Below, in pieces: positions 1-8,503 of a stretch of 64,000 bases of DNA. Position 1 is the first letter of the stretch. Each line of letters opens with the position of its first letter. The notes beneath the pieces were generated by a model. The model did no database searches. It was not told the DNA's origin and saw nothing but the letters and a program-made list of their open reading frames with translations. The position numbers and the translations under genes were made by a program. The stretch is from NCEH01 sp002257205 (GTDB taxonomy: Bacteria; Pseudomonadota; Alphaproteobacteria; Rhizobiales; Xanthobacteraceae): the NCBI RefSeq assembly GCF_043195105.1, contig NZ_JBAFWO010000005.1; one strand, written 5' to 3'.

Positions 1-9
1 TTCGCCGGC

Positions 10-47
10 CCCCTCCCCAACCCTCCCCCGCACGCGGGAGAGGGGGC
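10..47. repeat. Dispersed GC-rich palindromic repeat, single copy
   Basis: A C-rich run followed by a short palindrome (CCCCCGCACGCGGGAG) and a G-rich run. The same unit recurs at 4293, 4388, 26836, 27872, 27932, 42759 and 42891, usually as inverted pairs. Here only one unit is in the window, so a partner may lie upstream. Function is unknown; such elements often act as mRNA 3'-end stabilisers or attenuators. Confidence 0.75.
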
Positions 48-59
48 ATATTGCGATTA

Positions 60-77
60 AAGGGGGCGTTGTGCCCC
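60..77 (-). terminator. Possible terminator of the first Liv/cyclase operon
   Basis: Read on the minus strand just after the cyclase stop codon, a GGGGC/GCCCC stem with a five-base loop is followed by CTTTAAT. The stem is short and the T run is weak, so this is a candidate only. Confidence 0.35.
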
Positions 78-79
78 GC

Positions 80-775
80 TCAGTTGAGGATGGCGAACGC
101 GCGCACCGGGGAGCCGGAGCCGCCCTTGAACTTCAGCGGCGCGCCGAAGAACTGGAACTCGCCCTTGCCCACCAGCTCCTCCAGGTTCACCAGCCATTCC
201 CAATGGCTCACCCCGAGGTCGCGGCACAGGCGGTGCTGGGCGAAGATGTTGTCCGTGGGCTTGTCGGTGGAAGGGCCTTCCACGCCGTGCATCTTCGAGC
301 CGCGATCATACAGCCAGCGGGTCGCCTCGGCGGTGAGGAGCGGGTTTTTCCAGACCGAATCCAGGCTCGGATAATTGCGCGTATGGAAGCCGGTGCACAG
401 CAGCACGATATGGCCGTCCACTTTCACGCCGGCCTTCTTCTCCGCCTCTTCCATGTCGGCGACGGTGATTTCGCCGAGATCGGGGATGTGGCGCAGGTCG
501 AAGCACACCGCCTTGCCCATGAACATGTCGAGCGGCATCTCGTCCACCGGCGCGCCGTTCGGGTTCACATGGCGATAGGCGTCCACATGGGTGCCCACAT
601 GGTCGAGCATGGCAATGAAATTGGTCTGGAAGGTCATGGCGTCGCCGGGCACGCCGAGATTGAGGCCCTTGGAGCCCTCATGGCTCATATGGGTGGTGAT
701 GACCGGCCGCTGGAATAGCTTGTGGGCCGGCATATTGTCTTCGATGAGGAGGGAGAGGTCGATGACTTTGGACAT
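80..775 (-). CDS. Cyclase-family metal-dependent hydrolase (kynurenine formamidase/isatin hydrolase type)
   Basis: 231 residues. It belongs to the cyclase family, whose members hydrolyse amide or lactam-type bonds with bound divalent metal. The signature HVGTHVDAYRH (residues 59-69) supplies the metal ligands His59, His63 and Asp65. The protein is longer than typical KynB (about 210 residues), so a related hydrolase such as an isatin-hydrolase-like enzyme is also possible. The ATG at 775 is preceded by AAGGAG. It is the last gene of the Liv operon, 54 bp after livF, suggesting that it acts on the imported compound or a derivative. No tryptophan-pathway genes are adjacent, so a kynurenine role is not supported by context. 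Confidence 0.8.
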   Translation of the reverse strand: MSKVIDLSLLIEDNMPAHKLFQRPVITTHMSHEGSKGLNLGVPGDAMTFQTNFIAMLDHVGTHVDAYRHVNPNGAPVDEMPLDMFMGKAVCFDLRHIPDLGEITVADMEEAEKKAGVKVDGHIVLLCTGFHTRNYPSLDSVWKNPLLTAEATRWLYDRGSKMHGVEGPSTDKPTDNIFAQHRLCRDLGVSHWEWLVNLEELVGKGEFQFFGAPLKFKGGSGSPVRAFAILN

Positions 776-829
776 GGTCGCTCCTTGGCGGGCTTGGTTT
801 TCGGGGGAATTGCTGGCATTCGGGCGCGT

Positions 830-1576
830 TCAGGCCGCCGCCTTTTTCTTCTTGCCGAGGAACGCCTCCATCACCTCCGGGTCGCGCGCGAGATCCGCGC
901 TCGGCCCGTGGCGCGCCACCCGCCCGTTCGCGATCACATAGGCGTGGTCGGCGATGGCGAGCGCGTAGGAGGCAAGCTGTTCGACAAGCAGAATGGTGAG
1001 GCCGGCCGCATTGAGGTCGGCGAGGACCCGCATCAGCTGGTCCACGATCTTGGGCGCGAGTCCGAGCGAGAGCTCGTCGATGATGAGCAGCTCGGGTTCC
1101 GCCATCAGGCCGCGCGCGATGGCCAGCATCTGCTGCTCGCCCCCCGACATGGAGCCGGCCTGCTGGGGCAGCCGCTCCTTCAGGCGCGGGAACAGCGAGA
1201 GCACCTTTTCCAGCGTCGCCTTGGAGCGCTCGGACTTGAGGCCGCCATGGGCGTAGGCGCCGAGGATGAGATTGTCCTCCACGCTCTGGTCGGGAAACAG
1301 AAGCCGGCCTTCCGGCACCATCACGAGGCCGCGCGCCACCTTCCGGTCGGCGGAAAGGCGGGTGGTGTCCTCGCCCTTGAACAGCACTTGTCCGCCGGAG
1401 GGCCGAACCAGGCCCGTGGCGCCGCGCACCATGGAGGATTTGCCGGCGCCATTATTGCCGATCACGGCGACCAGTTGACCGCGCTTCACGCTCAACGAGA
1501 TGTCGCGCACCGCCACCGCCGCGCCATAGCGCAGTTCCAGGGCGCGGATATCGAGGAGGATATCGGTGTCGCTCAT
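830..1576 (-). CDS. livF: Liv-type ABC importer ATP-binding protein LivF (system 1)
   Basis: 248 residues. It is the second ATPase of a hydrophobic amino acid transport (HAAT) family importer and powers uptake through the LivH/LivM channel. Walker A GNNGAGKS near residue 40, signature SGGEQQ and Walker B LLIIDELSLGL are intact; the short length without the LivG insert marks LivF. The ATG at 1576 overlaps the stop of the upstream fusion gene by 4 bp (ATGA), so translation is probably coupled. The C-terminus ends in a lysine-rich KKKKAAA tail. The substrate cannot be read from the sequence. Confidence 0.92.
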   Translation of the reverse strand: MSDTDILLDIRALELRYGAAVAVRDISLSVKRGQLVAVIGNNGAGKSSMVRGATGLVRPSGGQVLFKGEDTTRLSADRKVARGLVMVPEGRLLFPDQSVEDNLILGAYAHGGLKSERSKATLEKVLSLFPRLKERLPQQAGSMSGGEQQMLAIARGLMAEPELLIIDELSLGLAPKIVDQLMRVLADLNAAGLTILLVEQLASYALAIADHAYVIANGRVARHGPSADLARDPEVMEAFLGKKKKAAA

Positions 1577-3366
1577 GCCACGTCCTCCGCCTTGGCGGCA
1601 TCGAGGGAAGCGCCGAAATAGGCTTCGATCACGCGCGGATCCTCCTGCACGATTGCGGGGGTGTCGCTGGCGATCACCTGGCCGTAATCCAGCACGGTGA
1701 CGGTGTCGGCGACCGCCATGATCAGTTCCACATGGTGCTCGATCAGCAGCACCGAGATGCCGAGCGCGGCGATGGCGCGGATCATCTCTTCCAGCGCGTC
1801 GATCTCCTGGGTGGTGAGGCCGGCGGCCGGCTCGTCCAACAGCAGCAGGCGGGGCTTGGCCGCCAGGGCGCGGGCGATCTCCAGCCGCCGCTGCAGGCCG
1901 AAGGGCAGGAAGCGGGCCAGCTCATTGGCATAGGCATCGAGCCCCACGAAGGTGAGCAGGCCGATGGCGGCGCGCCGGCTCTCCTTCTCCTCGCGGCGCA
2001 GGCGCGGGGTGCGCAGCAGCGCGTCGGCAATCCCGTAGGTCAGGCGCTGCTGATAGCCCACCAGCACGTTTTCCAGCACCGTGAGCTCGCCGAACAATTC
2101 GGTGTTCTGGAACGTGCGGGCAAGGCCAATGCGCGCGATCTCGTGGGAGCGCTTGCCGGTGAGCTGGATGCCGTCCAGCTCGAATTCGCCTTCCGTGGGC
2201 TTGTAGAAGCCCGAGATGGTGTTGACGAAGGTGGACTTTCCGGCGCCGTTCGGTCCGATCAGGGCATGCACCTCGCCCGGCTTCACCCGCAGCGAGGCCT
2301 TGGAGAGGGCAGTGAGGCCGCCGAAGCGCACCGTGAGGTCGCGCGCCACCAGCTCCGCCTCGCCTTCGCGCACGTCGTGGCGCAGGCTCTGTTCGGCGGG
2401 AATGCCTTCGGCGGGATCCGCCTCGCGCTTTTCGGGGTTGAGGCGCTGGACCAGCATCCACAGCGTACCGACGATGCCGCGCGGCAAGGCGAACATCACC
2501 ACCAGCAGCAGGGCGCCATAGGCGAACTTCTGCCAGAGCTGGAATTGCTGCAGAAATTCCGGGAGATAGGTGAGGATATAGGCGCCGATCACCGGCCCGA
2601 AGGTGGAAGCCGCCCCGCCCAGGATCACCATCAGCAAAAACCGCACGCTGTCGGCGAAGGTGAAGATGTCGGGCGAGATGTAGGAATTGAGGAAGGCGTA
2701 GAAGCTGCCCGCGATCCCCGCCGTCACGGACGCCACCACGAAGGCGAGCGTGCGCATGGCGGTGGCGTTGACGCCGAGCGCGCGGGCGGCGGTCTCGCTC
2801 TGGGACACCGCGAGCATGGCCCGGCCGTAGCGCGAGCGCTTGAGATTGTAGGTGGCGAGCGTCGCCAGGAACAGCGTCACCGCCAGCACGCCGTAGAAGG
2901 CGAAGCCGGAAATGCGATAGCCGAAGATGTTCGGGCGCGGGATCGAGGAGAGGCCCGTGGTGCCGCCGGTCAGCGACTGCCATTCGATGGCGACATTCTC
3001 CACGATGATGCCGAAGGCGATGGTGACGACGGCGAGATAGACGCCGCGCACCCGCACCGTGGGATAGGCCAGCAGCACGCCGAACGCCCCGGAGACGACG
3101 GCCGCGCCGATGCTGGCGCTCAGCATGTCGAAGCCGAGCCGCACCGCGAGGATCGCCCCGGTATAGGAGCCGAGGGCGAACAGGCCCGCCTGGCCAAGCG
3201 AGACGAGGCCGGTGAGGCCCACCAGCACGTTCAGGCCCACGGCGATCACGCCATAGATCAGGAACAGCATGAACAGGCGCAGTTCGTATTCGTTGCCGGC
3301 GGTGAGCGGCACCGCGATGAGGATCGCGGCGAAGACGAGGAAGCCGAGCGCGGTGAGGTGTCTCAT
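1573..3366 (-). CDS. Fused LivM permease-LivG ATPase of Liv importer (system 1)
   Basis: 597 residues that join two normally separate subunits. Residues 1 to about 305 form a LivM-type permease with several hydrophobic helices and the internal loop around GRAMLAVSQSETAARALGVN. After a charged linker (about 308-335), a LivG-type ATPase follows with Walker A GPNGAGKST at 371-379, a Liv insertion, and Walker B LLLLDEPAAGL. The gene overlaps LivH (start ATG 3366 inside the LivH stop) and LivF by 4 bp each. The same fusion occurs in system 2 at 11579, so it is not a sequencing accident. It acts in the inner membrane. Confidence 0.93.
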   Translation of the reverse strand: MRHLTALGFLVFAAILIAVPLTAGNEYELRLFMLFLIYGVIAVGLNVLVGLTGLVSLGQAGLFALGSYTGAILAVRLGFDMLSASIGAAVVSGAFGVLLAYPTVRVRGVYLAVVTIAFGIIVENVAIEWQSLTGGTTGLSSIPRPNIFGYRISGFAFYGVLAVTLFLATLATYNLKRSRYGRAMLAVSQSETAARALGVNATAMRTLAFVVASVTAGIAGSFYAFLNSYISPDIFTFADSVRFLLMVILGGAASTFGPVIGAYILTYLPEFLQQFQLWQKFAYGALLLVVMFALPRGIVGTLWMLVQRLNPEKREADPAEGIPAEQSLRHDVREGEAELVARDLTVRFGGLTALSKASLRVKPGEVHALIGPNGAGKSTFVNTISGFYKPTEGEFELDGIQLTGKRSHEIARIGLARTFQNTELFGELTVLENVLVGYQQRLTYGIADALLRTPRLRREEKESRRAAIGLLTFVGLDAYANELARFLPFGLQRRLEIARALAAKPRLLLLDEPAAGLTTQEIDALEEMIRAIAALGISVLLIEHHVELIMAVADTVTVLDYGQVIASDTPAIVQEDPRVIEAYFGASLDAAKAEDVA

Positions 3367-4238
3367 ACCTTGAGCACCTCCCTTTTGCCGAACAGGCCCT
3401 GCGGAAACACCAGCAGCACCAGGATCATGGAGGAAAAGCCGATGATCTCGCGGGCGGCGGTGGAGATGTAGCCCTCGACGAATTTCTCCATCACGCCGAA
3501 CAGCAGGCCGGCGATCACCACGCCCGGCGCCGAGGTGATGCCGCCGATGATGGCCACCGCAAAGCCCTTCAGCCCCAGCAGCGTGCCCATGGTGGCGGAC
3601 ACCTGGATCACCGGCGCCACGAGAATGCCCGCCGCCGCGCCGAACAGGGCCGCGAGCCCGAAGGAGAAGGCGACGATGCGGTTGACATTGATGCCCATGA
3701 GGGCGGCGGCGCGCTTGTCATGGGCCACCGCCTGCATGGCGCGGCCGACCAGCGTGTGTTTCTGCATGAATTTCAGCCCCACCATGGCGAGGATCGCGAC
3801 CAATGGGATCAGCAATTCCTGCGGATAGATGCCGGCGCCCAGGATGTGCACCGCCTTTTCCACGCCGGGCGAGGGCAGGGGGCGGGAGAAGCCGCCGAAC
3901 TGCATGGTGGCGAGGCTCTCGATCATGATGCCCACCGCGATCGTGGTGAGCATCCAGCCAATCGAGGTGGTGCCGCCGGTGAACGGGCGCACCGCGAAGC
4001 GCTCCAGGAGAATGCCGAACAGCGCGCCGGCGACCACGCCGAGCCCGCAGGCGAGCCACAGCGGCAGGCCCGCATCGACCCCCAGCACGGCCAGGACGGC
4101 GCCGATCATCAGCGTGTCGCCATGGGCGAAATTCACCGCCTTGGCGGCGGTCCACATGATGTGGAAGCCGAGCGCCACGAGCGCATAGATGCCGCCGATG
4201 GCGAGGCCGGAGAGGGTGTATTGAATGAAGGTGCTCAT
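3363..4238 (-). CDS. livH: Liv-type ABC importer permease LivH (system 1)
   Basis: 291 residues from the ATG at 4238 (MSTFIQYTLSGLAIGGIYAL). An upstream in-frame extension to 4385 would translate the GC-rich repeat and lacks family similarity, so it was rejected. The protein is a multi-helix inner-membrane permease with LivH hallmarks: the FAHGDTLMIGA segment after the second helix and the GRAMQAVAHDKRAAALMGIN coupling loop. It pairs with the fused LivM-LivG protein encoded directly downstream with a 4-bp overlap. A 242-bp gap holding an inverted repeat pair separates it from the binding-protein gene. Confidence 0.92.
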   Translation of the reverse strand: MSTFIQYTLSGLAIGGIYALVALGFHIMWTAAKAVNFAHGDTLMIGAVLAVLGVDAGLPLWLACGLGVVAGALFGILLERFAVRPFTGGTTSIGWMLTTIAVGIMIESLATMQFGGFSRPLPSPGVEKAVHILGAGIYPQELLIPLVAILAMVGLKFMQKHTLVGRAMQAVAHDKRAAALMGINVNRIVAFSFGLAALFGAAAGILVAPVIQVSATMGTLLGLKGFAVAIIGGITSAPGVVIAGLLFGVMEKFVEGYISTAAREIIGFSSMILVLLVFPQGLFGKREVLKV

Positions 4239-4292
4239 CGCGCTGCCCGTGTGTTGGCCGCTGTTGCTGATGTCCCGGTCGCGCCGCGCGGC

Positions 4293-4425
4293 CCCCTCCC
4301 CACCCCTCCCCCGCAAGCGGGAGAGGGAGCAGGGCGCGCCTGGCTTCGGCATCCCTCCGAAACCTCCTGAGGCCTTGCACAACACGTCCCCTCTCCCGCT
4401 TGCGGGGGAGGGCTAGGGAGGGGGA
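4293..4425. repeat. Inverted pair of the dispersed GC-rich repeat inside Liv operon 1
   Basis: One unit at 4293-4329 and an inverted unit at 4388-4425 flank about 58 bp. They can fold as two small hairpins or one long stem. The pair separates the binding-protein gene (4481-5677) from livH (3363-4238), where partial termination or RNA stabilisation would make more binding protein than channel. That role is an inference from REP-like elements. Confidence 0.75.
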
Positions 4426-4480
4426 AGGCCGGGGAGGACCGAGTCCTCCGGAGGAGAACGACCAAGGGGCCGGCAGGACC

Positions 4481-5677
4481 TCAGTTGGTCTTGCCGTACT
4501 TGGTCTGCTCGATGGGCAGCAGCTTGCCGTCCACCCACACCGTCAGCTTGTAATATTTGGGCAGGATCGCGTCCTGGCGCTCCGGGTCCTTGGCGTCGAA
4601 GGCGGGCTTGTATTCGGCCACCAGCCCGTCGAGGTTCACCGTGTAGAGCGCGTCATGCACCTTCTTCCAATCGAAGGCGCCGGCCTTCTCGATGGCGGCG
4701 GCGATGATGTAGACCGCGTCATAGGCATTGGCCACGCCCGATGGCATCTTGACGTCGGAGGGCTGCTTCAGGCCGTACTTGGCTTGGAGCTTCTCCCACA
4801 GCGCCTTCTTCTTGGGATCCATGTCGCCCATGAAAGTATAGGTCTGGATCACTTCCACGCCGTCGGCCAGCGGCCCGGCGAGTTCGCCGAGATTGCCGGC
4901 GATGCCCCAGGCGCCGATGATGGTCGGCTTGTAGCCCACCTTGTCCATGGACCGCAGGATCTGGTTGCCTTCGCGATCCAGCGCCCAGAACAGCACCACG
5001 TCCGCCCCGGCGTCGCGGGCGCGGATCACCTGCGGGCTCATGTCCTGGTCGCCCCAGTTGAAGGTCTCGGTGGCCACCAGCTCCTTGCCGGCCTTGGCCA
5101 TGGCGTCCTTCACGTCCGGCAGGGCGCCGTTGCCCCAGCCGGTGTTCTCGTAGAAGAACGCGACCTTGCCGGTCTTGGAGGCTTTCAACGCCTGCTCGAC
5201 GAGGAAGCGCGCCACCCATTTGTCCTTCGCCGAGACGCGGAACATGTAATTGGGATTGGCGCCGTTCTCGATCGCCTTCGTGTTGGCGGCGAGCACGCCC
5301 ACATAGGGAATGCCGATCTCGTTCACCGGCTCGGCCTGGGCGACCGCGACGGTGGAATGATAGCCGCCGAGGATGGCGACGCACTTGTCGGCGAGCGCGA
5401 TGCGGCGGGTGTTGTCGACGCCGCGCGGCGGGGCGCCGGCATCGTCATATTGCACGAAGCTGAGCTTCTTGCCGAGCACGCCGCCCTTGGCGTTGATCTC
5501 GTCGACGGCGATTTCGGCGCCCATCTTGATGGCGGCGCCGCCGAACGCGGCGGGGCCGGTGGTTGCGGCGGAATTGCCGATGCAGGGCTGCTGCTGCGCC
5601 ATCGCGAGCGTGGAGGAGAGGCCGAGCATGACCGTCGCGGCCAGCAGCTGGCCACGTAAAAGCATGTGTGAAGGCAT
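4481..5677 (-). CDS. Periplasmic substrate-binding protein of Liv importer (system 1)
   Basis: 398 residues from the ATG at 5677, which has an excellent Shine-Dalgarno (AGGAGA, 6-7 bases upstream). A Sec signal peptide (LLAATVMLGLSSTLAMA) is followed by a type I periplasmic binding fold of the Leu/Ile/Val or amide/urea binding family, with the typical GGAAIKMGAEIAVDEINAKG segment. It delivers ligand to LivH/LivMG/LivF encoded downstream. The divergent LysR gene at 5976 probably controls the operon. The ligand is unknown; the cyclase in the operon hints at an aromatic amide or a related acid. Confidence 0.9.
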   Translation of the reverse strand: MPSHMLLRGQLLAATVMLGLSSTLAMAQQQPCIGNSAATTGPAAFGGAAIKMGAEIAVDEINAKGGVLGKKLSFVQYDDAGAPPRGVDNTRRIALADKCVAILGGYHSTVAVAQAEPVNEIGIPYVGVLAANTKAIENGANPNYMFRVSAKDKWVARFLVEQALKASKTGKVAFFYENTGWGNGALPDVKDAMAKAGKELVATETFNWGDQDMSPQVIRARDAGADVVLFWALDREGNQILRSMDKVGYKPTIIGAWGIAGNLGELAGPLADGVEVIQTYTFMGDMDPKKKALWEKLQAKYGLKQPSDVKMPSGVANAYDAVYIIAAAIEKAGAFDWKKVHDALYTVNLDGLVAEYKPAFDAKDPERQDAILPKYYKLTVWVDGKLLPIEQTKYGKTN

Positions 5678-5794
5678 GTATTTATTCTCCTGTTGTCTAC
5701 AGGATGTGTGGGCATTTCGCCCCTGTTCCCATCTGCACAATAAAGCTACCGACAAGTCCGGGCCACCGACAAAGATGATTTTCCAATCGCCGAT

Positions 5795-5809
5795 ATAGGG
5801 AGTTCCTAT
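5795..5809. promoter_or_regulatory. Candidate LysR-type operator (T-N11-A palindrome)
   Basis: ATAGG-GAGTT-CCTAT is a perfect 5-bp inverted repeat with the T-N11-A form typical of LysR-family sites (T at 5796, A at 5808). It lies in the AT-rich 298-bp divergent region between the system 1 binding protein and the LysR gene. The rest of the region (about 5810-5900) is unusually AT-rich for this genome and probably contains both promoters. Confidence 0.5.
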
Positions 5810-5975
5810 GAAGGCATTTTATAGGCAGAAGCGATGCTCAATCACATGCAATAATACATTATAAAATAACGTTTTTTCCACAAATGCTGCCCATAGTTTA
5901 AGCAGCTTGGCGCTTGGGAAGTCGTTTGACAAATCGAATCCCCTCGTGAGAATTCAGGGCTTGCAAAGGTGGTAC

Positions 5976-6938
5976 ATGGATCTTCGCCAGCTCAAATACT
6001 TCGTCCAGATTGCGGAAAGCGGGAATTTCTCGCGTGCCGCGGAAATCCTGCGGGTCGCGCAGCCCTCCTTGAGCCAGCAGATGAAAAACCTGGAGGATGA
6101 GCTGGGCGTTGATCTGCTGGTGCGCCATGCGCGCGGCGTCACCCCTACGGAAATCGGCCAGCAACTCTATGACCACGCCCGCCGCATCCTCCAGGAGGTG
6201 GACCGGGTGAAGGACGTGGTGCGCTCGCAATCGGCAAATCCCTCCGGCCGGGTTTCCGTGGGCCTGCCCACCTCCGCCTGCCGGGGCCTCTCCATTCCGC
6301 TCATCAACGCGCTGGCCGTGCACCAGCCCAACATCACCTTGCACGTGGTGGAGGCGATGACCGGCTATCTGGACGAATTCCTCCAGCTCGGCCGGCTCGA
6401 CGTGGCGCTGCTGTACGATCACAAGGCCTTCGAGCATGTGGCCTGGACCGAGATGATGGTCGAGGATCTCATGCTGTTCGTGCCGCCCGGTCATCCGCTC
6501 GCGGCCGAGGGCGAGGTTTCCTTCAAGCGCATGTTCGAGCTGCCGATCGTGCTGCCGGGCCGCCCCAATGTGCTGCGCACCGTGGTGGAGCAGTTCGCCG
6601 CCCGCCACGACGTGGTGCCGACAGCCATGGATTGCGACAGCCTGCCCGCCATCGCCAAGCTGGTGCTCCAGTCCACCGCGTTCGCGATCATGCCGCATTT
6701 CGCGCTGACCGAGGAGATGGCGCGCGGCGAGATGGTGGCGGTGCGGATCGTCGATCCCACCCCCTCCTGGCGCCTGTCGGTGGTGGTGTCCCAGCGCACC
6801 ATGAACCTGCGCGGCAGCGAGGCGGTGGCGCAGGTGATGGCCGATGTCATCGCCGGCATGGTGGAGGCCGGCGTCTGGCGCGCCCGCCTGCGCGCCGAGA
6901 AGACCCGCGGGGAGCTTTTCCGCGCGCCGGCGAAATAG
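5976..6938 (+). CDS. LysR-family transcriptional regulator
   Basis: 320 residues from the ATG at 5976, preceded by AAAGGTGG; this start gives the canonical opening MDLRQLKYFVQIAESGNFSR. An N-terminal winged helix-turn-helix (about 1-60, with AAEILRVAQPSLSQQ) precedes a two-lobed effector-binding domain. The sequence resembles the Nac/CbbR-like regulators that bind small organic ligands. It is transcribed away from the Liv system 1 operon, the usual arrangement for a LysR protein and its target. The inducer is probably the imported substrate or its product. Confidence 0.9.
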   Translation: MDLRQLKYFVQIAESGNFSRAAEILRVAQPSLSQQMKNLEDELGVDLLVRHARGVTPTEIGQQLYDHARRILQEVDRVKDVVRSQSANPSGRVSVGLPTSACRGLSIPLINALAVHQPNITLHVVEAMTGYLDEFLQLGRLDVALLYDHKAFEHVAWTEMMVEDLMLFVPPGHPLAAEGEVSFKRMFELPIVLPGRPNVLRTVVEQFAARHDVVPTAMDCDSLPAIAKLVLQSTAFAIMPHFALTEEMARGEMVAVRIVDPTPSWRLSVVVSQRTMNLRGSEAVAQVMADVIAGMVEAGVWRARLRAEKTRGELFRAPAK

Positions 6939-7110
6939 GCGTCCGCCAATAGCCGGCCGCCAGGCCCGTGCCGGGCGCGGGTGCGCTTCCCGCGCATTTC
7001 GGGGGGCAATCCGAGATGTCGGGCGAACGTTCGCCCGAAATCGCGGTGTGATCGGCCCGAGAGGTGCGGAGAAGGCTCTTTAAACCGCGATTCGTCCGCC
7101 GTAAGTCTTT

Positions 7111-7126
7111 GGTTTCACGTGAAACA
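7111..7126. other. parS-like ParB-binding site (15 of 16 consensus bases)
   Basis: GGTTTCACGTGAAACA contains the perfect 14-bp palindromic core GTTTCACGTGAAAC of the bacterial centromere parS (consensus TGTTTCACGTGAAACA); only the first base differs. It sits in the 230-bp gap between two converging genes (LysR and the racemase-like gene), where ParB loading would not block a promoter. A perfect copy lies at 22283. No parA or parB gene is in the window. Confidence 0.85.
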
Positions 7127-7168
7127 TTTTACGGTGAGGTAGCTGTGCGGTGTTGGATCTTCTTGGAG

Positions 7169-7852
7169 TCAGGCGTCCGCCAAGGCCAGCTGCACGTGCC
7201 GCACCCCGAGTTCCGGGCTGGTGAGAATGGGGATGGAAAAGCCGTTATCCCCTTGGTCCTCAAGGGCCCGCGCCATGGACGCCTGGGCCAGCACCACCAC
7301 ATCCACCTTGGGCACCATGGCGGCGAGCTCGGCCCGCACCAGCACATCATGTCCGGCCCGATCCCCCGCCGCGAGCCGGGCGAACGCGCCCTCGCAGACC
7401 CCACTGGTCAAGGTCACCCGGACCCCCTTTTGTGCGGCATGGTGTTTCAAAAGATCGGTGGTGGGGACGAGGGTGGTGGAGAGCGTGGCCAGCACCCCGA
7501 TGCGGGTGCCTTTCTCCAATGCCGCCAAGGCCATGCCGTCATCGACCCGGAACAGCGGCACCGGGCACAGCGGGATCGCGGCATCCACCGCCGGTCCGAG
7601 GGAGGAACAGGTGACGAGCACCGCATCGGCCCCTGCATCTACCGCCGACCACACATAGCCGGCCAGCCGGCGCATGGTGAGGCGGGAGAGCTCGCCCATG
7701 CGAATCGTATTCCGCAACAGGCTTTCATCGACGATGTTGAACGGTTCCCAGCCGGGCAGATGGCGCCGCGTGAGATCCTCGAACACCGGCACGAGGCCGG
7801 CGACCGTATGGATGAGGGCCAATGAGCGGGGTGCGGACGCGGAGGTCGTCAT
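7169..7852 (-). CDS. Aspartate/glutamate racemase-family protein
   Basis: 227 residues of the Asp/Glu/hydantoin racemase superfamily. The first catalytic-type cysteine is Cys82 in LVTCSSLGP. At the position where classical racemases carry a second cysteine the sequence reads VVLAQASM (187-193), with no cysteine, so a two-base racemase mechanism is doubtful; a one-cysteine isomerase, or a decarboxylase of the same fold, is possible. It lies 15 bp downstream of the OtnC-like aldolase gene in the acid-sugar operon and may replace a missing isomerase there. The specific substrate is not recognisable. Confidence 0.75.
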   Translation of the reverse strand: MTTSASAPRSLALIHTVAGLVPVFEDLTRRHLPGWEPFNIVDESLLRNTIRMGELSRLTMRRLAGYVWSAVDAGADAVLVTCSSLGPAVDAAIPLCPVPLFRVDDGMALAALEKGTRIGVLATLSTTLVPTTDLLKHHAAQKGVRVTLTSGVCEGAFARLAAGDRAGHDVLVRAELAAMVPKVDVVVLAQASMARALEDQGDNGFSIPILTSPELGVRHVQLALADA

Positions 7853-7867
7853 CGGGAAGCGGCTCGG

Positions 7868-8500
7868 CTATTTGGGAAAGGCGGTGTTGAGTTCGTCGAT
7901 CTGCGCCGCCGTGAGCAGGCGCGGCTGGCGATCTCGCAGCAGCACCAGCAGCTTGGCGGTTTCCTCAAGTTCCTCGGCGGCATAGACGGCGCCCTGGAGG
8001 TCCTTGGCGGTGACCACCGGGCCATGATTGGCCAGCAGCACCGCCGCGCATTCCCCCTTCAGCTCCCGGATCAGCGTGCCCATGGCCGGATCGCCGGGGC
8101 GCACATAAGGCAGCAGCCGCACCTTGCCGACCCGCATCACCACATAGGGCGTGAGCGGGGCGATGCAGTCGGCGGGGTCGATCTCCGGCAGGCAGGAGAG
8201 CGCGGTGGCGTAGGTGGAATGCAGATGCACCACCGCGCCGGTGCCGGGGCGGGTCTCGTAATAGGCGCGGTGCAGGAACACTTCCTTGGAGGGCTTGTCG
8301 CCCGACACGTGGTTCCAGTCCCGGTCGAGCTTGGAGATGCGGCCGGCCTCCAGAAAGCCAAGGCAGGAATTGGTGGGGGTGATCAGCACCCCGTCCTCCA
8401 CGGCGACCGAGATATTTCCCGCCGAGCCGACCGAATAGCCGCGCTCGAACAATGAGCGCGACAGGCGCACCAGGAGATCGCGGGTGGCAGCTTCATCCAT
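7868..8500 (-). CDS. otnC: Class II aldolase/adducin family protein, OtnC-like (3-oxo-tetronate-4-phosphate decarboxylase)
   Basis: 210 residues of the class II aldolase/adducin fold. Visible are the phosphate-binding GSAGNIS (25-31) and TPT (41-43), Glu73 in SKE, the zinc ligands His92 and His94 in HLHS, and a third histidine in LANHGPVV. In characterised acid-sugar operons OtnC converts 3-oxo-tetronate 4-phosphate to dihydroxyacetone phosphate plus CO2. The adjoining upstream gene, 3 bp away, is the matching kinase, which supports OtnC rather than fuculose-phosphate aldolase. Cytosolic. Confidence 0.82.
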   Translation of the reverse strand: MDEAATRDLLVRLSRSLFERGYSVGSAGNISVAVEDGVLITPTNSCLGFLEAGRISKLDRDWNHVSGDKPSKEVFLHRAYYETRPGTGAVVHLHSTYATALSCLPEIDPADCIAPLTPYVVMRVGKVRLLPYVRPGDPAMGTLIRELKGECAAVLLANHGPVVTAKDLQGAVYAAEELEETAKLLVLLRDRQPRLLTAAQIDELNTAFPK

Positions 8501-8503
8501 GGC

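Noticed and set aside
830..1576. Walker B DELSLGL of LivF system 1 as a broken motif
   Set aside because: The catalytic Asp-Glu pair is intact, and a Leu in place of Pro occurs in other LivF-type ATPases, so activity is expected.
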